From Medicago truncatula (taxonomy: Eukaryota; Streptophyta; Magnoliopsida; Fabales; Fabaceae), in contig NC_053045.1 of the NCBI RefSeq assembly GCF_003473485.1, positions 4,986,501 through 5,050,500 on the forward strand: a DNA stretch of 64,000 nt. The letters are read 5' to 3'. Each line of letters starts with the position of its first letter. Position 1 is the stretch's first letter. This document shows, one piece after another, positions 11,961 to 22,626 of the stretch. The position numbers were made by a program, and so were the translations under genes. The notes under the pieces were generated by a model. The model did not search any database, was not told the origin of the DNA, and saw nothing but the letters and a program-made list of their open reading frames with translations.

Positions 11961-12234
11961 TTACACACAACGACAGAGAGGATATTTACACCTTGGTACA
12001 AGAGGATACATACAAATATGATGTCTACAATCAGAATTTCGCACGCACCTTGTGGTTGCTATAATATAAAAAATAAGAAACAAATATTAATGTAAGGGAT
12101 GAAATATTTTGTATTTAAGATAAACAAGAAAGTTAAAAAAAATACGTATATGGCTTACCACTAGCGTCAGCTACAACAAGAAACGTGAAAATAAAGAGGA
12201 TCAATAAATTAACAAATTTGATAGTTTTGGCCAT
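11961..12234 (-). CDS. NCR peptide gene, array copy 1 (two exons)
   Basis: Exon 1 is 12234-12159 (ATG to donor GTAAG at 12158) and exon 2 is 12058-11961 (acceptor AG at 12060-12059; stop TAA). The 100-bp intron is in phase 1. The product is 57 residues. Residues 1-24 are a secretory signal peptide (MAKTIKFVNLLILFIFTFLV) ending ADA. The mature part has six cysteines spaced C-x5-C-x4-C-x7-C-x4-C-x1-C and a net charge of about +5. Signal sequence, intron position and cysteine pattern are hallmarks of nodule-specific cysteine-rich peptides. These are delivered through the nodule secretory pathway to bacteroids, where cationic members drive differentiation. It lacks the Arg-Arg-Pro-Pro-Asn tail of copies 3-5. 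Expression cannot be judged from sequence. Confidence 0.93.
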
Positions 12235-12283
12235 TTTTTTTCTTCTTTCTCGTAAGCTTGTAGTAGATAGAAATTTATTGATC

Positions 12284-12515
12284 ACTTTATGTTGTAAAAG
12301 TTCTATGTTTTGTTTCTTTTTTTCAATGAGTTTTTCATTTTATTTTTGCATTTATTGATTTTCAAGAAAACATCTAGAATTAAAATCATTATTATACATA
12401 TCATCGGTAAGCAATTTTTCCACATTACATCTAACTCTATCGAAAAGGGCACCCTTCCATTATTTTATTTTGTTTTAAGTTTCTTTCCTTTAATCATAGA
12501 TAGGGGCAACTATTA
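12284..12515 (-). promoter_or_regulatory. Conserved NCR upstream block, copy 1
   Basis: Blocks shared with the other four NCR genes lie at about 12349-12380 (TTGATTTTCAAGAAAACATC), 12424-12470 (TACATCTAACTC, GAAAAGGGC, CCTTCCATTATTTTATTTTG) and 12490-12530 (ATAGATAGGGGCAA, AAATGCAACAAACATGCAAA). Closer to the ATG, where copies 3-5 have CAATATAAAG, this copy has CAACATAAAG (12285-12294, minus strand). Conservation outside coding sequence suggests a promoter, though it may partly reflect recent duplication. Confidence 0.6.
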
Positions 12516-12529
12516 AAATGCAACAAACA

Positions 12530-13860
12530 TGCAAACACAAATTATAAAACACAATAAAAAACACAAATTATAAAACACAAATTATCTGCCCAACAATTCA
12601 ACATCTGAAAGGGTTTGGGACCCAAATTCTCATTAACCAACAAAATAATGGGGGCAATAATCGGATAGACATCTTAGTCGTTGTTTACGCGTGTTTTTGG
12701 TAAACAAAGGGCTGGTTTTGGTTATTACAAACAGGATCAAACCAGAAATCCTAGGACATGTTGTGCATTTTTCGATTTAGAAGACGTTTATCAAAGTGTG
12801 TTTGAAAAATCTTCATATTATTCATTCTGAACCCATGGTGCAAGTCCACCAATCTAAAATACCACACTTCAACTCAATTTCCACACACTTATGTGAAATC
12901 TCAACCTAGTACCTATCAACTACCTCACACCCCATAACAAATAAGCTCACTTGACACTTTATCAATGAGCAAGGTGATGATGGAACATCATATGACATTT
13001 TTGCCTCTGATTTTGGTTATTTTCTCTACGTTTGAAGGAAATTAGGAGATCATTTAGAGGAATTGTCAATCCTTTGATGAACATTTTATATTGTTTTCAT
13101 TTGAGTCGTTGTAATTTAAATTTATCCTAAACCATACAACTTCACAAGCTTTTTTAGTCTTTTTAACGAGAAATCATGTAAATCAGCAGAACCATATACC
13201 AATTAAAGGATCGAGGATATGAAGATATCAAAATAGGTTTTTTGAATCTTAGAAGGTCTTTAAAGACAATACAAGTTGAAGAAAATTCATTTCAAATTTC
13301 AAGGCATTTCAAGACAGAAGAACGCTCAAAAAGGAACAAAAACTGTAAAATTTGCACACGGGCTACTGCCTGATGTGCCCTTGCACTTAGCCATGCGCCC
13401 TTGCGCATGAGGCAGCCCTAACTTGTGGTAAGAAACTACTATTTACTTTTCTTAACACCTAAATAATGATGTACTATAAATAGAAACCCTTGGACACTGT
13501 TTTATTCAATCAGAAAGCTACTAGTACAAGACAAGGGTCAAACGTTAGAGCTTCAAGGCAGATGATCTCCATCCTCTTGTTGTTCTTTCTAAGGTATGTT
13601 TTTCTATTGTTTTGTAATAAGCTTTGTTGCCATGTGCAACTAAACCTCTTTGATTAGGGTCCCACGATGAATTACTTCTTATTTGTTGGATTCAATTAAT
13701 AAATGTTTTATTCAATTTATGATTCAACTATCTGATTTAATTTGTATATGTTCCTTTCTATACCATATTTTAGATGGAGCATATTAGGACGGACAACCCT
13801 AATTCCGCTCGAACATGGAAGTAGTAAATTGCTTATTCTCTAAATTAAATTATTTTAATC
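12530..13860. other. Upstream spacer with LTR-like sequence, no gene
   Basis: No coding sequence was recognised. The segment about 13330-13800 looks like part of a retrotransposon LTR: TATAAATAGAAACCC followed by a transcript-leader-like stretch, a poly-adenylation-like AATAAATG region, and late LTR sequence. It contains the GC-rich local repeat GTGCCCTTGCAC...GCGCCCTTGCGC near 13373-13404. I could not find TG...CA ends or a TSD. Confidence 0.35.
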
Positions 13861-13919
13861 AAATCCGCTTATCCGACATTTGGTTTTCCCTCATAATTTC
13901 GTTGAAATTTTTGATAAGT

Positions 13920-14330
13920 CACCCAATGTCTTTATCTCTGAAATTTTTTATTACTTTAATATGTATGTTTGTTGGCCTAATTGCCTTGTCATTATTCATC
14001 CTTTTCAACAATTTTTTTTACCTCATGTTTTAAAATCCAGAGAAAGTACTTATAATTTTGGTCATCCTCTCTAATGCCTAGTCTGTCTGTCTCCAATAAG
14101 ATCTCATATCCCTCAATTAAGAAGTTATGGAAATCCTTATTCCATCCATTCTTTACTTTTTTTTTATGAAGTAAAACTTTACATTCTTCATCTTTGATAC
14201 ACTTCACTTGACACAAGTATCTCTGCTTTCTTTCATGTACTTTTCCACACTTATATATATATACACACACACATACATACATATATTTGTTCCCCTCCTT
14301 GGCGACTAAGTGTTGAGAATAGATGAAGAA
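13920..14330. repeat. Paralogous segment shared with 8630-9225 and 9763-9790
   Basis: This stretch aligns with the downstream flank of NCR copy 1, minus the hAT-like and Harbinger-like MITEs, so it carries both empty sites. On the minus strand both copies keep an open segment with QVKCIKDEECK-like sequence (about 14178-14260 here). It also contains an (AC)n run near 14264-14280. It documents a duplication that predates both MITE insertions in unit 1, or their excision-free absence here. Confidence 0.7.
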
Positions 14331-14871
14331 GAAGAGAGATTACATGAGGAACAAGCTACCACTTACAACTCTAACTCACTTGCAACATAAGCTTGTGCAA
14401 CTGTTAAGAGCAATGTTATTTGTATAATCAAAATTGAACAATTTATGCAACAACTTTTAATATTGTGAGGAGCACGCCAATCAAAATCACTAAAAGAATA
14501 TTAAAAAATAGCAAAATAGTTGTTGGTTGTACAAAAATGATGTCAATATATCATTCCTCTATAAGTAATACCTTATATGTCTTGTTAGGAAGTTCAAAGG
14601 ACAACATTATTTAAATTAAAGTGAGACAAATCATAAACGTAACAACATTATAAAATAAACTGATATGTCGTGCACATAAAATTTTATGTTTAAAAGGAAA
14701 TAAAATTAACTAGTATAATTACTATCATCGACATTTACATTTCAAAGAAAAAATTAGGGAAGAAGAATTTACTATTATTATATTGATGAATCTAATGAGT
14801 AATGGCCATTTTATAATTATTCCATATAACATTTTAAATGTGTCCCTTGAGATTTAATTATGAACCAGAGG

Positions 14872-15141
14872 TCACATGCAACGACAATAAGGAACCTTAC
14901 ACTTTGGAACAAGAGGATTCATACAAATAAGAAATCTACATTCAAAATTATTCTTGCACTTTGTGGTTGCTGTAATATAAAAAATAATAAATATGACTGT
15001 AAGGGATGTAATATTTTGTTTAAAAGATAAACAAGAAAGTTAAAAAAGATACAAAAATAGCTTACCACTTACGTCAGTTACAACAAGAAACATGAAAATA
15101 AAGAGGATCGATAAATTAATAAACTTAATAATTTTGGCCAT
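14872..15141 (-). CDS. NCR peptide gene, array copy 2 (two exons)
   Basis: Exon 1 is 15141-15066 and exon 2 is 14969-14872 (stop TGA), separated by a 96-bp GT-AG phase-1 intron; 57 residues. The signal peptide begins MAKIIKFINLSILFIFMFLV and ends TDV. The mature part keeps the six-cysteine spacing C-x5-C-x4-C-x7-C-x4-C-x1-C, with about +5 net charge carried mainly by lysines. It is closest to copy 1: same ATTxC start, PLVPxCK centre, and no Arg/Pro tail. Function is as for other NCR peptides (secreted, symbiosome-targeted); this is inferred from family membership. Confidence 0.93.
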
Positions 15142-15189
15142 TTTTTTTTCTTTCTTTCTCGTAAGAAGCAATAGATAGAAATTTATTGA

Positions 15190-15373
15190 TCATTTTATGT
15201 TGTAAAAGTTCTACGTTTTGTTTCTTTGTTTCAATCATTTTTTTTCATTATGCACTTATTGATTTTCAAGAAAACGTCTAGAATTAAATCATTATTAAAC
15301 ACATTATCCGTGATCAATTTGTCACAATTACATCTAACTCAATCAAAAAGGGCAACCTTTCATTATTTTTTAA
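15190..15373 (-). promoter_or_regulatory. Conserved NCR upstream block, copy 2
   Basis: Retains CTTATTGATTTTCAAGAAAA (from about 15256) and TTACATCTAACTCAATC with AAAAAGGGCAACCTTTCATT (about 15325-15368). Similarity to the other copies stops at about 15373, so the distal GATAGGGGCAAAC block is missing. The TATA-like site is again changed (CAACATAAAATG, about 15193-15203). This copy therefore has the shortest conserved upstream region of the five. Confidence 0.6.
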
Positions 15374-15428
15374 TGAAATTGTGCAAAAATATGTAGTATA
15401 TTGTAGAAATCTCTCCCAAAAGAATAGA

Positions 15429-15494
15429 TTTTTTTAAGAAAACATGAATTAAATATGAATTTTTAACATAAAAATTCATGTTTTCTTAAAAAAA
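15429..15494. repeat. Inverted repeat able to form a strong hairpin
   Basis: TTTTTTAAGAAAACATGAAT and its exact inverse ATTCATGTTTTCTTAAAAAA are separated by about 26 nt, and the loop has inner complementarity as well. Weaker inverted similarity extends outward (CTCTCCCAAAAGAATAG versus TTTTTTTGGAGA), suggesting a small MITE of roughly 15390-15560. Confidence 0.7.
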
Positions 15495-15559
15495 AAAAAA
15501 AAAACTAAATTTTTTTTTGGAGAAATTGTTATAATATTATAAAATTTTATTCAAAAATA

Positions 15560-16826
15560 TGAATTCTACATATGAGTTTACTTATAGGGACTAAAACGGA
15601 AATGGAAAACTTGGGGGGGCTAAAAGTCGACGAATTATTTTATAGAAACTAAAACGAAAAATTAGTATATTTATAGGGACTAAAACCCACAAATACAAAC
15701 AACACACCAACAATAAAACAAACCACGAACACCACCAACGACCCATCTTGAACGAAACCACACACTAAACCAATACTGGTGACAATACTGCCACCAACCT
15801 CGCCTTAACAACGACTCCACAACCATCAACATTCCGGCACGTACACCAACATCAATTGGAACCTTATGAACGACGGATAAGATCAAACTAAGGCACGGTG
15901 GACGTTGGTATGAAGAAGGAGACAATCTCCAAAGCACACGGCGCAAAAACATAGGAATGATCAAGTAGGTTTGTTATTATTAATACTACTTTTTTGAAGA
16001 AAAAAAAACAATTAATATAGATATTCATATGGCTTCCATTTAATATCTATACAACTATTTTATCGAGACAAAATTATAAGATTGTGCTTTTATTGAGGAA
16101 AAATTATAAGATTGTGTTATGTAGTTTAATTTTTTTTTCAATTGCAAATTGAACCAATGATTTAGCAATTCAATCGATGACATAATGACTCAACACCCTT
16201 ACTGAGTCAACGATCAAGCTGATTTATAAAACATTAGACAAATATTTGTTGAACATAAATTAATAAAAAAAACTCGAGTTAGGTATTTGTCATTGATAAA
16301 TATAACAAAATAAGTGGACAAATGTTTGTCATTGATAAATATAAAGAAACTTGGGATAAGTTTCTGTGAATGGTAAATATAAAAAATATGGGACAAACAA
16401 TTGTTATTAATAAACTATTGGTGAGTGTCTTGAATTTCTATTAAATATGAAAATTATGCCCATGATATCAACGTATATCATAGATTAATTTAACAATGTT
16501 GAATGTAATGTAAAAAAAATTCTTATTGTTTTTGCCATTACCAGATCATTTTGTTGATTAATACTTTGTTCAACATCCAATACTTTTCATTGACAATGAG
16601 CAGAAGAAATTTTTTGAAATATATACAAGAAAAATATGACATTTGAAATAGGCCTTTCGTGGAAAGATTTTTGTGCTTCAAATGATTTAAAAGCTCGCGA
16701 CATTATTCGTTTTAAGTTTACAATCGAAAATCCTCATTGAGACGTAATGTTTTTTATAATTTATTGATTGCTTTCATTTTCATATTCAATGGTGTAATGT
16801 ATCTGTAAGTTTAGTTGTACCCTAAA
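15560..16826. other. Intergenic stretch with repeated 'TATAGGGACTAAAAC' motif, no gene
   Basis: Three copies of a TATAGGGACTAAAAC-like unit (about 15584, 15641 degenerate, 15673) precede a less AT-rich block (about 15690-15950) with an open but unrecognised minus-strand frame. At 16230-16400, WKWKTTTGTCATTGATAAATATAA-like units repeat three times. Nothing resembles a host gene. Confidence 0.35.
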
Positions 16827-16839
16827 TTTCCTCTTTTCC

Positions 16840-17010
16840 AACCAAGTTGTTTGAGCTCCAGTGGCAATGAGCTCCTTTCAAGGATGTACCCGAGGAATAC
16901 CGGGTTCAATTCTCAGTGGAAACAACGTTTGGCCAATGTGCATGCCTCTACGTACAAGCCGAATTAGTCGCCCACCGTTGGTGGGTCGGAAACGGTGCGA
17001 AAGCCAAGTT
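16840..17010 (+). mobile_element. tRNA-derived SINE, second family, full length
   Basis: The unit has an A-box-like GTGGCAATGAGC, a B-box CGGGTTCAATTCTC (about 16901) and the body CGAATTAGTCGCCCACC..GGTGGGTCGGAAACGGTGCGAAAGCCA. Perfect 13-bp target-site duplications TTTCCTCTTTTCC flank it at 16827-16839 and 17011-17023. A 5'-truncated copy lies at 18920-19052. The reading frames across this interval are therefore not genes. Confidence 0.85.
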
Positions 17011-17023
17011 TTTCCTCTTTTCC

Positions 17024-18111
17024 TTTTTCGGTATGAAATTCCTATTCCTATTTCAGACTTCATCGATCGTATTTTTAATTTTAAGTGTATGTGATGTTGA
17101 TTGCAGGTGAAGTGTACATGTTATTATTTTCTATGATATCAAATATGGACTGTTAAATTCAAGAGATCGTGCGGTTCAAAATATTCAATTGAGAAATTAA
17201 AAATTTGTGACATAAGAAATTTTTCGTGATTTGCTTTCTTCCCTTGACATCCCTTTTCGATCGAGTAAACCCAGAGTATGTCATCAAGGAAGACAAAATC
17301 AAATAAATTTGAACAATAGTCAAGGCATTAAGTTCCACTTATCAATCACAAACTAATTGTCACCCAAACGTTGTTTAATTTGTGGAACCTAATTTACGAC
17401 TGAGGCACTCAAGTTTTTTTTTTCCTTCACAAAAGCAATCAGTTTTTGAAAAATGTTTTGATTAATACGTCAAGAGAGAACAACACTAATTAATTAAATT
17501 TCATCTTGAATTCTATGTTGGGACTTTTCACTGTCCACATGCTTTCAAAACAAATGGGCAATAAAGGGGACTAATTGGCCACATTGTGGCTTAACATAAA
17601 TTTAAGAATCCATATGAATTAAGAAATTGAACTAAAATTTATAATTTGTTTTAGTCAAATTGGTTTTGCGTTTTATATTTTCATCGACAATATTGTGGTT
17701 TTTTTTTTTGCCAAATTGATTTTAGTCCCTGCACAACTGGTGTTAGATTTCCTTGAAATTTTTATAGACCTGAGGATCATTTTGTTCTCCATGAAAACAA
17801 GAAAGACGAAAAGAAACCAAAACGTGACTCACATGCCTTTCTTACTGAACATTATGAACTGTTGGATCAATTTGATTTAATGGTTGAGCTTTAGTGCAAG
17901 TCTTTTTGCTTACATCTGGTGTGGATCCTATCTCTTTATTATAGCTATAGCTATTTGTATTATCGTATTTTTATCATATGCTCTAATACGCCAAAAGTTA
18001 TGTTGAATTTAGATGTGGCTTGATACTTAAACTCCTAACTATTGTTTGTCGTGGCCTTTTTTTTTTTTTTTTTTTTTTGTGTTAACCATTTGGTTTCTAG
18101 GAATGGATCTA
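17024..18111. other. Intergenic stretch, nothing identified
   Basis: AT-rich with a 20-nt T run at 18059-18078. No coding or RNA gene was recognised. Confidence 0.4.
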
Positions 18112-18670
18112 GGCATTGCACCAAAATTCATATATGAGGGTACCCGCCTAAATGCATCCCAATTCGATGGGTTTTCCCCCCTTTGACTTGGTTTGAATAT
18201 GAGTTTGGGTTTTCCTCGATTTTAAAACATGGGTATGGGACATATTACAGAGATATTGATCCTCACCCCGAACCCATACCCAAACTCGCCCTCGAATGTT
18301 AAAAATTACTTTATTAATACTCTTTTTATATAAATAAAAACCTAAATCTTAAACCATTTCACTTAGTCAGAATGTCAGCATGTGTCTGCACTCACTCGAG
18401 TTATCTCTGTTCTTCTTCCACATCTCACACCCTTAGTATTTCTCTTCTACAGTACTACATTTCCATAGGGGCTGGAGAACACTTCTTTTTCTATTAAAAA
18501 ATTGATTCGCTTTGGGTAGGGAGATTGGATACTTGAACCCGTCAGAGACGGGAATGAGATTCAATTTTTCATCTCATTAGGTATGAGTATGGTAACAAGT
18601 AAATATAAGGGAATTAGGAACGGGATAGGGAAGGTAATATCCGTCCCCACCTCGCCCCATTTATCATGCC
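18112..18670. mobile_element. Non-coding repeat with GGCAT/ATGCC ends, copy 1 of 3
   Basis: About 560 bp, starting CTAGGCATTGCA and ending TCATGCCTA. The left half carries GGTACCCGCC..TTTGACTTGGTTTGAATATG..CCTCGATTTTAAAACATGGGTATGGGAC and the right half GTATGGTAACAAGTAAATATAAGG..GGTAATATCCGTCCCCACC. The same modules recur in the same order at 21429-22021 and 46557-47089. Ends and non-coding content suggest a non-autonomous DNA element; the superfamily is unclear. Confidence 0.6.
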
Positions 18671-18919
18671 TACTGGTAATTTGGAATTTGGAATTCGATC
18701 GTGAGGTAAATATAGTCTAACCAATAATTGTTTCATCCAAGAATTAAACTTGGGTTCTCCTGAACAATTCGTCATTTGATTGATCTCATTAATCACTTGA
18801 ACCCAATTAATTTAGTAGTTTTTTTTGACAAAATTAATTTAGTAGTTGTAGCTCATCTCTGAACCTAAATCACATTATTTTTTACACAAAAAAAAAAAAA
18901 GAATTTTGTTTTATGTTTT

Positions 18920-19052
18920 AACTAAGGTTCGATTTCCAGGAGGAACAACGCTTTGCCAGTGCGCATGTCTCTACGCATGAGCTGAATTAGTCGTCCACCT
19001 TTGGTGGGTCGGAAACCGGTGCGAAAGCCAAAAAAAAAAAAAAAAAAAAAAA
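18920..19052 (+). mobile_element. 5'-truncated SINE, same family as 16840-17010
   Basis: Starts at the B-box (GGTTCGATTTCC) and matches the rest of the family to GTGCGAAAGCCA, then ends in a run of about 23 A's. TTATGTTTT repeats at 18911-18919 and 19057-19065 are a plausible short target-site duplication. Confidence 0.75.
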
Positions 19053-19065
19053 CATGTTATGTTTT

Positions 19066-20301
19066 TATTTGAATGTTTATTCTATGTTGAGTGCAGGTTT
19101 TGGATGTCATTATTATTTTTTGGCATGATGTTTGTAATTTGTATTTCTATTCTAAAATTCCTGTTGCTTCATTTTTGTTTTGTTTTTGTGTTTAACATAA
19201 TTTATCTTTCCTTTAATATATGAACTATTTTCTCTTTTTACATTTGTGTTGTAAGAGTCAATATTCTTTTTTTACATTTGTTTGTGCAAATTAATATTTA
19301 TTACGGTATGTAGTTGAATGGTTGAAAGTTAACCGAACGAGATCTGGTTCAAGGCAAATGAACGAGATCTGGATCGTGCTGAAATTGTTATACTTCTCAT
19401 GTTGGTTTTAGGTTTCACTCCAAACCTCAAAAGTTAACCCTATATTTTTTCAATTAAAATACATATCTGTTCTTGAATTTTAATTTGATTGTTACAACAA
19501 TCTTTGTCTTCATGTGGTGAAAATTATCTTGAACAAGAAATGACTTCAGTGACTCCAGCTATAAGAGGAAACAATGGAGATAAAGTTGAAGTTGTGGAAC
19601 CATTTTTGTGGAGACAAAATGTCTTCATGTGGTGTTAAGTTTTGGGTTCAATCTTCACTTGCTTAACTGGCTTATATCTTGAAAGTGTGTTGCCATACTC
19701 TTTGCCGTTATCACATTGAAAATATTTTATATCCTTAATAATTGTAGTTAGTGGAGTAATTAAGTGGATTATAATTAAATTAATAAGGGTATATTAGTGA
19801 AAAATAATAATAAATGTTGCATCGATATTCTGAAAAGACAATTATTTTAAGGGTCATGTTAACTTGTGCCCTTAAGAAAGACAATTAAATAATTTTGTTC
19901 CTTAAATATTTTGCCAAGGAAGTTCGAAGAACAAAATGTTTAACATAGTAAATATTCTGAAAAGACAATTATTTTAAGGGTCATAGTTCAAGGAAGTTGA
20001 ACTTATTGAAAAATAATTAATATTAAATATTTTGAACAATATCAACACAATTTTCAAAAAAAAATTATATTAGTGGAATTCTTAACATTTCCCTTATTTT
20101 AATACATAGAAAAAAATGCTAAAGATACAATTAAAATAAGACGCAGGGAGTAACTATTATAATTACTATCATCCACAATTACATTTCAGACAAAATATTG
20201 GGAAAGAAGAATTTATATCAGTGGCTTTGTGAACCGTTTTATAAGTATTCCATATGTTGAGATTTTAACTCAGTCCCTTTGATTACATTATCAATCTCTT
20301 A
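19066..20301. other. Downstream flank of NCR copy 3 with a MITE remnant, no gene
   Basis: From about 19740 the sequence matches the 3' flanks of NCR copies 4 and 5. It includes the right end of the CTCCCTCCGTCTCATTTTAA-type MITE (…GACGCAGGGAG at about 20141-20150), whose left end is lost here. A direct repeat of about 40 bp, centred on GATATTCTGAAAAGACAATT, occurs at about 19824 and 19945. Nothing coding was seen. Confidence 0.5.
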
Positions 20302-20576
20302 TCACATATTTGGAGGACGACGACAACGACAAAGGCGATCAATACACACTGAAACAGTAGGATATACACACATACGCATCCTACAATCAAAATCTACCCT
20401 ACACCTTTTATGTGCTGTAATTAAAATAAAATATGTTAGAATAAAATATTTTGTATATAAGATAAACAAGAAAGTTTAAAAGGATATGGAAATGGCTTAC
20501 CACTGACATCAGTTACCACAAGAAAAATGGAAATAAAGAGAATCAATAAATTAACATACTTAATAATTTTGACCAT
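20302..20576 (-). CDS. NCR peptide gene, array copy 3 (two exons)
   Basis: Exon 1 is 20576-20501 and exon 2 is 20414-20302 (stop TGA), with an 86-bp GT-AG phase-1 intron; 62 residues. The signal peptide starts MVKIIKYVNLLILFISIFLV and ends TDV. The mature peptide has six cysteines spaced C-x5-C-x4-C-x7-C-x4-C-x1-C and then an RRPPNM tail. It is the most basic of the five (about +6, arginine-dominated). Tail, FDCRMR segment and upstream sequence group it with copies 4 and 5. NCR function (secreted symbiosis effector) is inferred from the family. Confidence 0.93.
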
Positions 20577-20623
20577 TTTTTTCTTCTTCTCTTAAGCTTG
20601 CAATAGAACCAAATTTATTGATC

Positions 20624-20885
20624 ACTTTATATTGTAGAAGTTCTATGTTTTGTTTCTTTGTTTCAATGATTTTTATTGTTTTTATTTTGCACTTATTGGT
20701 TTTCAAGAAAACGTCTTAGAATTAAAATTTATTATTAAACATATCATAGGTAATCAATTAGTCAAAATTACACTTAGCTCAATCGAAAAAGGGTAACCTT
20801 CCATTATTTTATTTTATTTTATTTTCTTTTTAATTTCTATCCTTTTTACGATAGATAGGGGCAAACTATGAAATAAAACAAAAAT
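20624..20885 (-). promoter_or_regulatory. Conserved NCR upstream block, copy 3
   Basis: On the minus strand a TATA-like CAATATAAAGTG (20624-20635) lies about 50 nt before the ATG. The shared blocks follow further upstream: TTGGTTTTCAAGAAAACGTC (about 20697), a CTCAATCGAAAAAGGG..CCTTCCATTATTTTATTTTA stretch (about 20779-20821) and GATAGATAGGGGCAAACTATG (about 20850). Spacing to the TATA-like site is the same as in copy 5. Confidence 0.65.
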
Positions 20886-21428
20886 CGAAATACAAATTAA
20901 AAAACTCAATAAAAAAAACTCTTGAATTGTGTCTTTTTTTTAACTAGCAAAATATGTTGGTAGAAAATTGGATTTCGAAGCTTCTTATCAAGTGTAAGAA
21001 AACACTTTTATTTATAATTAATTCTTAGAAGTTTTTATCGTTTGAGCATTTGAGAGTCTCTTGCTTGTATGCTTGAACATTTATAATCAGTTGTGATTAT
21101 AGTGAAAATTCCTTGAAAATTCAAGGGCATTAGACTACTTGTGGATTGTAAAAAGAACCAGCAAAATTATTTTGCTCGTGTGTACCATATTAAGGCAGAC
21201 AATTTTGTATTAGCGTTTAAAACTTTTTTTTATCCCCAAAAAAACATATTTTACATATATCATAAACATTTCCTAAATATAGAAAGCATTTGAGCGGTGA
21301 GAAACATTTTGCTAGGAACAAGTGGATTGAAATAACCATGACCTCTACTTATGATAAGATAAATTTTGTAAGAAAGAAAAAAGAAAGAATATAAGAGAAT
21401 AATTTATTCTTTAATGCATGATTTGTTA

Positions 21429-22021
21429 GACATGACAACAAAACTCATACATGCGGGTATCCGTCCGAACCAAACATAAATTGACAAGTTTTCCCCGTTT
21501 GACTGAGTTTGGATATGAGTTTGAGTTTTCCTCGATTTTAAAACATGGGTATGGGACGGATAACAGGGATATAAGTACCCACCCCGAACCCATACAAAAA
21601 CCCGTTCCGAATGTATAAATCAATTTATTATCCATTTTATATAAATAGAAACTCAAACCCTAAATCGTTCCTCTCACACAATCATAGTCTCAATTTCTCA
21701 GATGACACTCACTTCTCAAAGTTTTTATCTCTTCTCGTTCCATACTCTTACTCTCGGTCTTTCTCTTCCCTGTCACCATAGCCATCAATTGTCATAATCT
21801 CTTTGTAGGATAATGAATAAACAATATTTCTTTTTTTATTAAAAAATATTGTCCACTACAGAGAGGGGGATGGGGCGAGGATACCTGAACCAGTCGGGGA
21901 TGGGATGAGATTCGATTTCTCATCCCTGTTAAATATGGGTAGGGTAGCTAGTAAGTATATGAGAGTAGGGTATAGGGATGGAGAAGGTAAAACTTGTCCC
22001 CACCCTGCCCATTGTAATGCC
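21429..22021. mobile_element. Non-coding GGCAT-ended repeat, copy 2 of 3, inside the NCR copy 3 upstream flank
   Basis: Shares ends and internal modules with 18112-18670 (GTTTGACTGAGTTTGGATATGAG, GATTTTAAAACATGGGTATGG, CATCCCTGTTAAATATGGG). The NCR copy 5 flank near 33268-33300 runs through without it, so it inserted here after the duplication or was never in that unit. The frame at 21426-21656 belongs to the repeat. Confidence 0.65.
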
Positions 22022-22626
22022 TAGGCTTTATGTAGTAATGTTTTAAGTAATTTTAGGCTATTTTGATGCTGAAAAGGATAGGAAAATCAATTACCAAGGA
22101 ATTTAGCATCGTGCCTCAATTCTAAAGCATAAATCAACATTTCAATTCACATAATTTTGTGGCGGGAGAGAAGTGCATCATGAAACGATTTGAAGGAGTG
22201 TCAAAATAAAATTTGAATTCTGAAACTAATCGTGACACAATATTGCTACATTGTGGCACAATGTTACATTGATGTTTCCTAACATAAAAGACAAGTGAAG
22301 TATCACGCCACGATCTATGAGTATCATGACACAATTTATAAATGTAACTTTAGATTGGTACGGTTCGGTTTTGAAATTAAACTAAACAAGGTCTAATACG
22401 TTTTCCATTTGGTTCAGTTGAATTTTTTGTTTCGTCAATTTTGCTTAAACCATTTACACCCCTAATAGGAGGAGTTATCATAACATGAATGTCAATTTTT
22501 TTAAAGAGAAGCAAAAATTATTATCATATAAAAAATGCTAACATTGTAGCCATAAGTGCCATAACAATGTTTTATTTCTCAAAATTGTGTTTACCACCAT
22601 ACTTTTTACCTATACTCTTGATAGTG
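22022..22626. repeat. Duplicated NCR spacer (matches 33340-33660 and 27640-27694/30559-30690)
   Basis: 22044-22340 aligns with 33345-33640 (TTTTGATGCT..AAAGGATAGGAAAAT, AATTTAGSATCGTGCC). 22430-22626 aligns with the sequence bracketing the Ogre-like LTR (TTTTGCTTAAACCA, AAAATGCTAACATTGTAGCC). Non-coding. Confidence 0.75.

Noticed and set aside
15680..15964. 94-codon minus-strand frame, Trp/Cys-rich
   Set aside because: No recognisable domain, no conserved paralog, and it adjoins TATAGGGACTAAAAC repeat units; probably chance in a less AT-rich block.
16861..17110. Overlapping frames of 61-77 codons
   Set aside because: They are translations of a tRNA-derived SINE bounded by 13-bp target-site duplications.
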